A DNA stretch of 64,000 bases from Dongia mobilis (lineage in GTDB: Bacteria > Pseudomonadota > Alphaproteobacteria > Dongiales > Dongiaceae): assembly GCF_004363235.1 (NCBI RefSeq), contig NZ_SNYW01000012.1:193501-257500 (forward strand), written 5' to 3'. Position numbers and translations under genes: made by a program. The notes below the pieces were generated by a model, which did not search any database, was not told where the DNA came from, and worked only from the letters and a program-made list of their open reading frames with translations. Of this stretch, positions 56,366 through 64,000 are shown piece by piece. Within the stretch, counting starts at the first letter, position 1. Each line of letters starts with the position of its first letter.

Positions 56366-58009
56366 CTACTTGTCGAGCCAGACGTTCTCGAGCTGCACTT
56401 CGAACGTCTGGTGCATGAACAGACCCTTCACATAATCCGCATGGTGCCGGTAGAGCGAACGCCAGAACGGCTGAATGATGATACCCGAATCCTGCAGGAT
56501 GGCTTCGATGTCCTTCATCAGTTCGCGCCGCTTGTCCGCATCGGCGACAGCCAGCGCCGCGTTCAGCTTGGTGTCGAATTCCGGGTTCGAATAGGCCGCC
56601 TCGTTCCAGGCCTCGCCGGTACGATAGGCCAGCGCCAGAACCTGGACGCCGAGCGGGCGCATGTTCCACTCGGTCGTGGACCATGGATATTTGGTCCAGT
56701 CGTTCCAGAAGCTGGAGCCCGGAATCACGGTCCGCTTGATCTTGAACCCGGCCTCGCGGCACTGCGCGGCGATGACGTCGCCGGGGGCCTTCACGTATTC
56801 GGCGTCATAGGAAATCAGCTCGAATTCATAGTCCATCAAGCCGGCCTCGGTCATCAGCGCCTTGGCCTTCTCGAGGTCGCGCGGCACCTTCGGCAGTTCG
56901 TAGTATTCCGGATGGATTGGCGCCACGTGGTGGTTCTCGCCGACGCCGCCGGCATCGTTGTAGCCGAGCTTGAGCACGGTCGCATTGTCGACCGCCAGCT
57001 GCAGGGCCTGGCGCACGCGCTGGTCCTCGAACGGCTTGTTGTTGACGTTGGTGCGCAGGACGATGGTGGAGGCGGTGAGCACTTCCTGCTTCATCAGACC
57101 CAAGCTGTCCAGCAGCGCCACCGACTCGCCGACGGTCTGGTAGTTGGCATCGATTTCACCAGCCTCGAGGGCGCTGATCGTGGCATTCGCCTCGACGCCG
57201 TAATCGAGGAACTCGACACCGTCCAGATAGGTCTCGCCGCCCCACCAGGTGAAATTCTCGCGGCGCTTGAGGATCGCAGCCTTGCCCACATCGTAGGAGA
57301 CGACCTCGTAGGGGCCGGTGCCAGGCGTCTTCAGCATGTCGCTGCCCGACTTCTCGAAGTCGCGGTGCACGACGATGGCCGGATAGTCCGCCATGCCGGG
57401 AATGATGGTGATGTCCGACTGGCTGGTCTTCAGCTTGACGGTGTGGTCGTCGACCTTGGTGATGGCGCCCTCGGCTGCCTTGCCGGTCTTCTCGTCGATC
57501 AGGGTGCTCATGCGCCCGGCCATCGAATTGCCTTCGGCCGACTTGTCGCACCACCGGGTCAGGTTGAAGATCACGTCATCGGCGTTGAAATCGTCGCCGT
57601 TCGACCACTTCACGCCCTTGCGGACATTGAGGGTATATTCGGTGGCGTCATCATTGACCTCCCAGCTCTCGAGCAGGTGGCCGTCGAAGGTGAAATCCTT
57701 GGTATAGCGGACGAAATAGTCGTTGCACTGGCGCATGACATTGGCCATTTCCGACCAGTCCCAGGTGCGCGGGTCCTTCATCTCCTTGATGATCATCTGC
57801 ATCTTGAGGACGCCGCCCTTCTTGCCGCCCTCGGCCCGGACGGGCTTCGGCGCGGCAAGGCCCAGCATGCCATAGGCGACGGCGGTGGACGCGCCCATCA
57901 CGCTGGCCGTCGCCAGGAATTCACGGCGGCTCATCTTGCCGGACTTGGCCTCCTTGGCCAGTGACTTGATCGCATCGGGGACGCGATTGCCGTTGCTCTT
58001 GAAGATCAT
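56366..58009 (-). CDS. Peptide-type ABC transporter substrate-binding protein (DppA-like)
   Basis: A 547-residue solute-binding protein (SBP family 5). The N-terminus '[10 protein letters not shown]' plus a hydrophobic stretch is a Tat signal, so it is probably exported folded. Mature features '[22 protein letters not shown]' and '[11 protein letters not shown]' are typical of the DppA/OppA family. It is the first and probably most highly expressed gene of the importer. Ligand (peptide, opine or other) unknown. Confidence 0.92.
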   Translation of the reverse strand: MIFKSNGNRVPDAIKSLAKEAKSGKMSRREFLATASVMGASTAVAYGMLGLAAPKPVRAEGGKKGGVLKMQMIIKEMKDPRTWDWSEMANVMRQCNDYFVRYTKDFTFDGHLLESWEVNDDATEYTLNVRKGVKWSNGDDFNADDVIFNLTRWCDKSAEGNSMAGRMSTLIDEKTGKAAEGAITKVDDHTVKLKTSQSDITIIPGMADYPAIVVHRDFEKSGSDMLKTPGTGPYEVVSYDVGKAAILKRRENFTWWGGETYLDGVEFLDYGVEANATISALEAGEIDANYQTVGESVALLDSLGLMKQEVLTASTIVLRTNVNNKPFEDQRVRQALQLAVDNATVLKLGYNDAGGVGENHHVAPIHPEYYELPKVPRDLEKAKALMTEAGLMDYEFELISYDAEYVKAPGDVIAAQCREAGFKIKRTVIPGSSFWNDWTKYPWSTTEWNMRPLGVQVLALAYRTGEAWNEAAYSNPEFDTKLNAALAVADADKRRELMKDIEAILQDSGIIIQPFWRSLYRHHADYVKGLFMHQTFEVQLENVWLDK

Positions 58010-58643
58010 TTCTTCCTCTCCCTGTTGCTCGATCTGTTGGTCGATATTTGCGCTTGTTTTCTTTGCAGTGCCTGATGCCGGATGAGCCGCTGACGGGGCA
58101 TTGCCCGCCGGCCCTTCCGCCGCTCTGCCGCCATGAGGCCGGATCGGCTCCGCTCGGCCCGCTTCTCCGGCGCGAAGCCGGCGGAACAACGTCACGACCG
58201 GAAGGTGCCGCACCTAGAGCGGCTTCACCAAGGCCGGATCGTCCGAATGATGGCTGTCACCCTTGTCGGGTCGGAAATGAGCCATGCTTGAGCCTCCCTG
58301 TGGTAACGACATCCCTGTGCGGGGCAGGCGCGCCGCGGACGACGGCCTGCTGCCCTTTGATGACCGCCTGTTATTGGCGGAACGCCCATCCTGGGTCGTT
58401 CCTTTTTTTCGCACCCGCAGAACGGGCTGGCGGCGTCGCGTTAATCTTAGTTTCATACAGTGTCGACCGAAAATCCTTCCAACGTCAATCACGCATGCAA
58501 AAAACGCATCATGGCCTGACGCTGGCTCATCAGCCCGTCTCTCCCCGACGGTCCCGGGACTTGCGGCGACATGCCGGACGCGCTATTGCCGCCCGGAAAC
58601 CCCAACCGTCACAATCCGGGCCAGGGCCCGGCCCCGAGGCCGC
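58010..58643. promoter_or_regulatory. Divergent region between the dpp-like operon and ribB
   Basis: A 634-base gap. It contains the 23-codon ORF at 58214-58285 and an AT-richer patch (about 58395-58510) likely to hold promoters. I looked for an FMN riboswitch before ribB and did not see its conserved elements. Confidence 0.5.
58214..58285 (-). CDS. Candidate 23-residue small protein or leader peptide
   Basis: The ORF begins ATG at 58285 with a strong Shine-Dalgarno (AGGGAGG, 7 bases upstream) and ends TAG about 205 bases before the DppA-like start on the same strand. The predicted peptide 'MAHFRPDKGDSHHSDDPALV' continues with three more residues and is hydrophilic. It matches no family I know. 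It could be a leader peptide controlling the importer or an independent small protein. Confidence 0.4.
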   Translation of the reverse strand: MAHFRPDKGDSHHSDDPALVKPL

Positions 58644-59747
58644 ATGACCAGTCAGACGACCAGCCAGACGACCAGCCAGCTCGACAGGATCGAAGACGCC
58701 ATCGCCGCCATCGCCGCCGGACAGGCGGTGATCGTGGTGGATGACGAGGATCGCGAGAACGAAGGCGATTTGATCATGGCCGCCTCGAAGGCGACGCCGG
58801 AGCAGGTCGCCTTCTTCATCCGCCATACCAGCGGCATCCTGTGCACACCGATCACCCGGGCCGATGCCCGCCGCCTGCACCTCACACCCATGGTGGCGGA
58901 CAATGTCGCGCCCCATGCCACGGCCTTTACCGTTTCCATCGACTACACCAAGGATCTGACCACCGGCATCTCGGCACAGGAGCGCTGCGCCTGCATCCGC
59001 GCCCTGGCCAATCCCAATGTCGGCGCCGAGGATTTCGTGCGCCCGGGGCACATCTTCCCGCTGATCGCGCGGGAGGGCGGCGTCCTCATCCGCTCGGGCC
59101 ATACCGAGGCGGCGGTCGACATGGCGCGCCTCGCCGGCCTGCCGCCGGTTGGGCTGATCTCGGAACTGGTTAATGACGACGGCACGGTGAAACGCCTGCC
59201 GGAGATCCTTGCCTTCGCGGCCGAGCACAAGCTGCTGGTGGTCTCGATCGACGACCTCATCGCCTATCGCCAGCAGCGCGAATCCCTCATCACCCGCGCC
59301 AGCGAGGGCGAGGTCCAGACCGCAATCGGCCCGGCGCGGGCAATCGTCTATTCCACCGCCTTCGACACGGCGCACCATATCGCCACCGTGTTCGGCGATA
59401 TCGGCGACGGCGGCAACATCATGATCCGCCTGCAGCAGGAGGATGCCGTCACCGACGTGTTCAATCCGGGCGAAAGTGCCGTGCACCGCGCCATGGAGCG
59501 GATCAAGGCCGAGGGGCGCGGCATCATCATCTATCTGCGTGAAGGCGCCGTCGGCGTGCAGCCCAGCTCGCGGCCGGCTGCCGGCAGCGAGGCCTCGCGC
59601 CTCGAGCAATGGCGCGAGATCGGCCTTGGTGCCCAGATCCTGCGCGATCTCGGCATCCAGTCGATCCGCGTGCTGGCGACGCGCGAGCGCCAGTATATGG
59701 GCCTCTCCGGCTTCGGCGTCGAAATACTGGCGACGGAGCGGCTCTGA
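58644..59747 (+). CDS. ribB: 3,4-dihydroxy-2-butanone-4-phosphate synthase with degenerate GTP cyclohydrolase II domain
   Basis: 367 residues. The N-terminal RibB domain (about 15-215) has the catalytic 'DDEDRENEGDL' and 'GHTEAAVD' motifs and makes DHBP from ribulose-5-phosphate for riboflavin. The C-terminal part is RibA-like, but the three zinc-binding cysteines of GTP cyclohydrolase II are absent, so that activity is presumably lost (RibBX-type). A TTSQ tandem repeat opens the protein. It ends 3 bases before the SDR gene. Confidence 0.92.
   Translation: MTSQTTSQTTSQLDRIEDAIAAIAAGQAVIVVDDEDRENEGDLIMAASKATPEQVAFFIRHTSGILCTPITRADARRLHLTPMVADNVAPHATAFTVSIDYTKDLTTGISAQERCACIRALANPNVGAEDFVRPGHIFPLIAREGGVLIRSGHTEAAVDMARLAGLPPVGLISELVNDDGTVKRLPEILAFAAEHKLLVVSIDDLIAYRQQRESLITRASEGEVQTAIGPARAIVYSTAFDTAHHIATVFGDIGDGGNIMIRLQQEDAVTDVFNPGESAVHRAMERIKAEGRGIIIYLREGAVGVQPSSRPAAGSEASRLEQWREIGLGAQILRDLGIQSIRVLATRERQYMGLSGFGVEILATERL
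58656..58679 (+). repeat. Two 12-bp tandem units at the start of ribB
   Basis: ACGACCAGCCAG is repeated exactly and encodes TTSQ-TTSQ just after the initiation codon. It would allow in-frame length variation. Confidence 0.7.
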
Positions 59748-59750
59748 ACC

Positions 59751-60518
59751 ATGTCGGCGGCCGCACGCATTGCCCTGGTCACCGGGGGCGCCAAGCGCCT
59801 CGGCCGCGAGATCGCGCTGAAACTGGCCGGCGACGGCTGGGACATTGCCCTGCACTACCATCGCTCCCGGGATGCCGCGGAAGCGACCGCGGCCGAAATC
59901 CGCGCTCTGGGCCGGCGTGCCCATCTCCTCCAGGCAGATCTTGGCATCGAGGCCGAGGTCACACCGCTCATTCCAGCGGCGGCCGAGGCCCTCGGCCCGG
60001 TCAACTGCCTAGTCAACAACGCCTCGGTCTTCGAGATGGACAAGATCGACACCGTGACGCGCGAAAGCTGGGACCGGCATCTCGAGACCAATCTCCGGGC
60101 CCCCTTCGTGCTGTCCCAGGCCCTGGCGCGACACCTGCCGGCCGACGGCGGCGCGAACATCATCAACCTGCTGGACCAGCGGGTGTGGAAGCTCACCCCC
60201 TATTTCATGTCCTACACGGTGGCGAAGATGGGCCTCTGGACCCTGACCCGGACCATGGCGCTGGCGCTGGCGCCGCGCATCCGGGTGAATGCCATCGGCC
60301 CCGGCCCGACCCTGCCCAGCCCGCGCCAGTCGGATGAACAATTCGCCGCACAGGCAGCCGCCATGCCGCTGGGTCATGGCGCGACGCCGGGTGAAATCGC
60401 GGAGGCCGTTCTCTACATCTTGCGATCGCCGTCGATGACCGGACAAATGATTGCGCTGGACGGGGGCGAACATCTGGGCTGGCAGGTGCCGAACAAGGGG
60501 TTCCAGCCACGCGAATAG
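59751..60518 (+). CDS. folM: SDR oxidoreductase, FolM-like (dihydromonapterin/pteridine reductase)
   Basis: A 255-residue SDR with 'TGGAKRLGREIA' at the cofactor site, where the Ala-Lys-Arg pattern is typical of FolM/pteridine reductases, plus the catalytic 'YTVAKMGLW' Tyr/Lys. It starts 3 bases after ribB and lies 161 bases before folB, supporting a pterin role. It may reduce dihydrofolate or dihydromonapterin. Assignment rests on motif plus context. Confidence 0.75.
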   Translation: MSAAARIALVTGGAKRLGREIALKLAGDGWDIALHYHRSRDAAEATAAEIRALGRRAHLLQADLGIEAEVTPLIPAAAEALGPVNCLVNNASVFEMDKIDTVTRESWDRHLETNLRAPFVLSQALARHLPADGGANIINLLDQRVWKLTPYFMSYTVAKMGLWTLTRTMALALAPRIRVNAIGPGPTLPSPRQSDEQFAAQAAAMPLGHGATPGEIAEAVLYILRSPSMTGQMIALDGGEHLGWQVPNKGFQPRE

Positions 60519-60679
60519 CGCAGGCGGGGCAACCCCCGGCGCGATAGCCAGGAACCGCGCTCCTGCCTATAATGTTGATCATTCATGCGGGCCCCAGGGT
60601 GCGGCCCTCCGATCCACCGGTGACGCTCCAGAGTGCAGCGCAACGCGGTGATGCAGCAGGATCCGGGAGGTCCGACGTC

Positions 60680-61090
60680 ATGAATATTGCAGAAAAACTC
60701 GACAGCATCGGCAAGCTTGCGCCACTGCCGGAGCAGGCGCCGACCATGCGCGTCTTCATCCGCGATCTGGTCCTGCCCTGCTCGATCGGCATCCACCAGC
60801 ACGAGCGCCTGGCCCAGCAGCGCATCCAGATCAACGTCGAAATGACCTGCCTCGAGCACCCCAACATCAATGACGATGTGGACAATGTGGTCTGCTATGC
60901 CACTGCGGTCATGGGGATCAAGGCAGTGGTGGCGGACGGCCATACCAATCTGGTGGAGACCCTGGCCGACCGGATCGCCGAGATCTGCCTGCGCGACCAC
61001 CGGGTGCTCGGCGTCAAGGTGCGGATCGACAAGCTGGAGGTCTTCAAGGAGGCCTATAGCGTCGGTGTCGAGATCGAACGGCGCCGCTAG
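60680..61090 (+). CDS. folB: Dihydroneopterin aldolase
   Basis: A 136-residue enzyme of folate synthesis that converts 7,8-dihydroneopterin to 6-hydroxymethyl-dihydropterin. 'GIHQHERLAQQRI' supplies the conserved Glu, and 'KLEVFKEAYSVGVEIER' carries the catalytic Lys. About 23 residues precede the usual start. ATG 60680 follows GGGAGG. It is followed by the unusual AT-rich folB-uvrC gap. Confidence 0.93.
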   Translation: MNIAEKLDSIGKLAPLPEQAPTMRVFIRDLVLPCSIGIHQHERLAQQRIQINVEMTCLEHPNINDDVDNVVCYATAVMGIKAVVADGHTNLVETLADRIAEICLRDHRVLGVKVRIDKLEVFKEAYSVGVEIERRR

Positions 61091-61202
61091 GACGCGGGTC
61101 GCGAATCGGTCAGGTTTTTTCGACTCGGCTTCGGATTTTTTCACCAGGAAAAGACCAAAAGTTAAGCCTTTCAGGACTCTAATGACCGAATCCTGAGCCA
61201 AG

Positions 61203-61211
61203 TTGTTCACA
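61203..61211 (+). promoter_or_regulatory. Near-consensus DnaA box (TTGTTCACA)
   Basis: Matches the relaxed DnaA-box form TTNTNCACA, about 190 bases upstream of the perfect box in the same gap. Confidence 0.45.
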
Positions 61212-61321
61212 ACGCCGGAGCCGAGTCGCAACCCGCCGAAAGAGTCAAGCTGGATTCCCATTCGTGACGATCGGGTTGCATTTACTTTCCAAGAAACATT
61301 TATAAATCAAAGCGATAGTTT

Positions 61322-61343
61322 TTATGCCTGTTTTTTGGGCAGA
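61322..61343 (+). repeat. 22-nt intergenic hairpin element, copy 2
   Basis: Nineteen of 22 positions match copy 1 at 42017-42038, including the T-run loop and GGGCAGA tail. Here the stem has a wobble pair in place of a Watson-Crick pair. Confidence 0.5.
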
Positions 61344-61402
61344 TTGAGGGAGCGGTTGATTCCGGGACCGGCCACTCTCAAGGTCCGGGGATATCGACAG
61401 AG

Positions 61403-61411
61403 TTATCCACA
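61403..61411 (+). promoter_or_regulatory. Perfect DnaA box (TTATCCACA)
   Basis: Exact consensus R-type box. Six bases downstream an inverted 7/9 match (61417-61425, GGTGGATAT) forms a near-symmetric pair around AGATTTG. Confidence 0.7.
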
Positions 61412-61542
61412 GATTTGGTGGATATCCGTAAAGTTAACGCGCCCGACGAACCATGCTAGGTTTCGTGCCGCCTTCGTTCCAGGCCGCCCGCCGAGGCGCG
61501 GACCGGGCAGAGTGCGGATTAAATCCCTTGATTAACAACCCG

Positions 61543-63540
61543 ATGGGCATGATCGCAGACCCCAAGACCGCGCCGGGCCCCGCCGACGAGAAGGAACCGG
61601 CAGCCGAAGAGGAGCTCGGCATCGAGATCGATGAAGCGCCCGACGGAGCGGCGGCACGGCCCAAGGGAATGAGCCGCCTCGCCCATGGCGCCGCCATCAT
61701 CCGCGCCAAGGTCCGTACCCTGCCCGCCTCGCCCGGCTGCTACCGCATGATCTCGGCCGCCGGCGAGGTACTTTATGTGGGCAAGGCCAAGGACCTCCGG
61801 AAGCGGGTCACCGCCTATACCCTGCCCCGGCGCCAGCCCAACCGCATCCAGCGCATGATCGCCGAGACGGCGACCATGGAATTCGTGACGACCCATACCG
61901 AGGTCGAGGCGCTGCTGCTGGAAGCCAATCTGATCAAGCGCTACCGCCCGCGCTTCAACGTGCTCCTGCGCGACGACAAGAGCTTTCCCTATATCCTCAT
62001 CACCGCCGACCATCCGGCGCCGCAGATCACCAAGCACCGGGGCGCCCGCAACCGGCCGGGACAGTATTTCGGTCCCTTCGCCAGTGCCGGTGCGGTCAAC
62101 CGCACCATTATCGCCCTGCAGCGCGCCTTCCTGCTGCGGCCCTGTTCCGATTCCATCTTCGCCAGCCGCACGCGGCCCTGCCTGCAGTACCAGATCAAGC
62201 GCTGCTCGGCGCCCTGCGTCGGGCGCATCTCGGAGACCGACTACGCCGAACTGGTCGAGGAGGCGCGCGATTTCCTGACCGGCAAGAGCGACAAGATCAA
62301 GCAGCGCCTGACCGTCGACATGCAGGCGGCCTCGGACGCCCTCGAATTCGAGCGCGCCGCCAAGCTGCGTGACCGCATCCAGGCCCTCGCCCTCATCCAG
62401 AGCCGCCAGGACATCTATCTGGAAGGCGTCGAGGAGGCCGACATCATCGCCGCCTATCACGAGAGCGGACATACCTGCATCCAGGTATTCTTCTTCCGCA
62501 ATCACGGCAATTACGGCAACCGCGCCTATTTCCCGGCCCATGACAAGAGCGCGGAGCCGCCGGAGATCCTGGCCGCCTTCATGGCGCAGTTCTACGAGAA
62601 CAAGACGCCGCCGCGCCTCATCCTGGTCAACGAAATGCCGGCGGAGATCGACCTCCTCACCGAGGCGCTGTCGATGCGCGCCGGAGCCAAGGTCGAGATC
62701 CTGGAGCCGAAGCGCGGCGACAAGCGGAAACCGGTCGAACATGCCCTCGCCAATGCCAAGGATGCGCTGGCCCGCCGCATGGCCGAGAGTGCAAGCCAGA
62801 ACAAGCTGATGGCCGGCATGGCGGAGGTGTTCGGCCTGGAGGCGCCGCCCGACCGCATCGAGGTCTATGACAACAGCCATATCAGCGGCACCAACGCCTA
62901 TGGCTGCATGATCGTGGCCGGCCCCGACGGCTTCATGAAGAACCAGTACCGCAAATTCGCGATCAAACCCGCCAATCTGGCAGCCGGCGAGGCGCCGATC
63001 GAGCCCGGCGACGACTATGCCATGATGCGCCAGGTGCTGACCCGCCGCTTCGCCCGCGCCCTCAAGGAGGACCCGGAGGATGCACGCGACACCTGGCCCG
63101 ATCTGGTGCTGATCGACGGCGGCCAGGGGCAGTTGACCGTGGCCGAGGAGGTCTTCGCCGAACTGGGCATCGACGACGTGGCGCTGGCCGCCATCGCCAA
63201 GGGGCCGGACCGCAATGCCGGGCGCGAGCGCTTCTTCATGCCGGGGCAGGCGCCGTTCAGCCTAGATCCCAAGCACCCGGTGCTCTATTACCTGCAGCGC
63301 CTGCGCGACGAGGCGCACCGTTTCGCCATCGGCACGCACCGCGCCAAGCGCTCGGCCGATATCGCGAAGTCACCCCTGGACGAGGTCGCCGGCATCGGCG
63401 CCAAGCGCAAGAAGGCGCTGCTGCTGCATTTCGGTTCCGCCCGGGCGGTGGCGCAAGCCGGCCTCACCGACCTCGCCGCGGTCCCCGGCATATCGGCAAC
63501 GGTCGCCCGCAAGATCTACGACCATTTCCACCAGAGCTGA
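61543..63540 (+). CDS. uvrC: UvrABC excinuclease subunit C
   Basis: A nuclease of about 665 residues for nucleotide excision repair, making the 3' and 5' incisions with UvrB. The GIY-YIG domain ('[26 protein letters not shown]') is followed by a cysteine-bearing region, a UVR domain that binds UvrB, the RNase H-like endonuclease ('[15 protein letters not shown]', '[11 protein letters not shown]') and a C-terminal helix-hairpin-helix. The start is uncertain: ATG at 61543 or 61549 is used, while the frame is open from ATG 61453. An acidic extension of about 40 residues precedes the GIY-YIG core. Confidence 0.93.
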   Translation: MGMIADPKTAPGPADEKEPAAEEELGIEIDEAPDGAAARPKGMSRLAHGAAIIRAKVRTLPASPGCYRMISAAGEVLYVGKAKDLRKRVTAYTLPRRQPNRIQRMIAETATMEFVTTHTEVEALLLEANLIKRYRPRFNVLLRDDKSFPYILITADHPAPQITKHRGARNRPGQYFGPFASAGAVNRTIIALQRAFLLRPCSDSIFASRTRPCLQYQIKRCSAPCVGRISETDYAELVEEARDFLTGKSDKIKQRLTVDMQAASDALEFERAAKLRDRIQALALIQSRQDIYLEGVEEADIIAAYHESGHTCIQVFFFRNHGNYGNRAYFPAHDKSAEPPEILAAFMAQFYENKTPPRLILVNEMPAEIDLLTEALSMRAGAKVEILEPKRGDKRKPVEHALANAKDALARRMAESASQNKLMAGMAEVFGLEAPPDRIEVYDNSHISGTNAYGCMIVAGPDGFMKNQYRKFAIKPANLAAGEAPIEPGDDYAMMRQVLTRRFARALKEDPEDARDTWPDLVLIDGGQGQLTVAEEVFAELGIDDVALAAIAKGPDRNAGRERFFMPGQAPFSLDPKHPVLYYLQRLRDEAHRFAIGTHRAKRSADIAKSPLDEVAGIGAKRKKALLLHFGSARAVAQAGLTDLAAVPGISATVARKIYDHFHQS

Positions 63541-63552
63541 AGCTGCGCGGCT

Positions 63553-63882
63553 TCAATGCGGCACGCTCTTCGAGAGCAGGTTGATGACGACGACGCCGGC
63601 CATGATCAGGCCGAGGCCGACCACCGCCCAGAAATCCAGCTTCTGCCCAAAGACGAAGAGCCCGATGAGGGTGATGAGAACGATGCCGAGGCCGGACCAG
63701 ATGGCATAGGCGGGGCCCATCGGAATCACCTTCAGCGCAAGGCCGAGGAAGAAGAAGGTGGCGGCATAGCTCGCCACGGTGCCGAGCGTCGGCCACAGCT
63801 TGGTGAAGCCGTCGGCATATTTCAGCAGGCTGGTCCCCAGAACCTCGAAGACGATGGCAAGGACCATATGGACGAAATGCAT
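63553..63882 (-). CDS. Small multidrug resistance (SMR/EmrE-like) efflux protein
   Basis: A 109-residue protein with four TM helices. The essential membrane Glu is Glu13 ('VFEVLGTSLLKYADGF'), and 'GPAYAIWSGLGIVLI' is the SMR signature. Members work as antiparallel dimers exchanging protons for cationic drugs, guanidinium or quaternary amines. Start 63882 has AAGGAAAA upstream. It converges on uvrC with a 12-base gap; a TGAAGC/GCTTCA hairpin lies there. Confidence 0.93.
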   Translation of the reverse strand: MHFVHMVLAIVFEVLGTSLLKYADGFTKLWPTLGTVASYAATFFFLGLALKVIPMGPAYAIWSGLGIVLITLIGLFVFGQKLDFWAVVGLGLIMAGVVVINLLSKSVPH

Positions 63883-64000
63883 GATTTTCCTTCCGGGCGG
63901 CTTGCGGCCCCCGATCGAGCCGGTTGAGAGCGGATTTGATATCAGTTGGGCTGCGGACCGCTTGGCAAAAAGCGACATGGCGCCAGTCCCCCGTAGGAAT

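Larger units (their letters stand above)
61091..61542. promoter_or_regulatory. AT-rich intergenic region with DnaA boxes and GANTC cluster (candidate oriC or DnaA/CcrM-regulated promoter)
   Basis: A 452-base non-coding gap, clearly AT-richer than the flanks. It holds a perfect DnaA box (61403-61411), a near match TTGTTCACA (61203-61211), an inverted 7/9 match (61417-61425), eight GANTC sites (61103, 61122, 61175, 61188, 61223, 61242, 61253, 61358) and an AT tract at about 61280-61335 that could unwind. The gene neighbours are not the classical alphaproteobacterial origin neighbours (hemE), so origin function is a hypothesis. Confidence 0.5.

Noticed and set aside
58286-58643. Possible FMN riboswitch before ribB
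   Set aside because: The conserved RFN helices and junction sequences are not visible.
61519-61535. CtrA box (two TTAA half-sites) before uvrC
   Set aside because: The half-sites are 9 bases apart, not the required 7.

Overview
The window is about 64 kb of GC-rich chromosome from an alphaproteobacterium. A Rhodospirillales-like lineage fits best; no rRNA or other diagnostic marker lies inside, so the genus is left open. The supporting signs are the pepA-holC, surA-rsmA and yicC-gmk neighbourhoods, a complete Caulobacter-type cpa/tad pilus locus, an FnrN-type Fnr, a RibB with a degenerate second domain, a free-standing PAS protein paired with a chemoreceptor, and clusters of GANTC (the CcrM target) in two intergenic regions. 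I saw no tRNA, rRNA, CRISPR array, insertion sequence or prophage.

Layout. 1-5636: the end of a gamma-glutamyltransferase gene, an RlmI-type rRNA methyltransferase, and a leftward FecR / CHASE2-adenylate cyclase / histidine kinase group. 6013-9462: split aerotaxis receptor (PAS protein plus methyl-accepting protein), a lipoprotein and an SDR oxidoreductase. 9564-15665: housekeeping block yicC-gmk, rsmA-surA, pepA-holC. 15883-29801: tad/cpa locus for an Flp pilus with three TadE/TadG-type proteins, TadD, TadC, TadB, CpaF, CpaE, CpaD, CpaC, CpaB, CpaA and the Flp pilin. 30109-32966: a GT-C-like membrane protein and a response regulator with a variant GGDEF domain. 32963-40042: a LysR regulator divergent from a three-gene operon (Pyl-less MttB, dimethylglycine dehydrogenase-like flavoprotein, DgcA/TMADH-like flavoprotein) that looks like an N-methyl amine or betaine demethylation pathway. 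40220-46217: Hsp20, an ene-reductase, a DUF486 protein, Fnr, cytidine deaminase, heme A synthase and a CobW-type GTPase. 46383-50687: polyamine-type ABC importer and a cold-shock-domain protein. 50799-58009: an enolase-superfamily enzyme and a dipeptide-type ABC importer with a fused double ATPase. 58644-63882: RibB, FolM-like SDR, FolB, UvrC and an SMR transporter.

How the parts fit together. The pilus genes form several transcription units, with a terminator hairpin between the abundant pilin and its peptidase, and five GANTC sites packed into 68 bp upstream of cpaB. The MttB/DMGDH/DgcA operon could pass methyl groups to tetrahydrofolate; folate-related genes (folM-like, folB) occur elsewhere in the window.

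Most worth a second look: (1) the AT-rich folB-uvrC gap at 61091-61542, with a perfect DnaA box, a second box, an inverted partial box and eight GANTC sites, a candidate replication origin or DnaA/CcrM-controlled promoter; (2) the GANTC cluster upstream of cpaB; (3) the MttB operon with no corrinoid-protein gene beside it; (4) absence of lptF/lptG/lptD and pdxA from the surA-rsmA/pepA neighbourhood; (5) a 23-codon ORF with a strong Shine-Dalgarno upstream of the dipeptide-binding protein; (6) a 22-nt hairpin element present in two distant intergenic regions.
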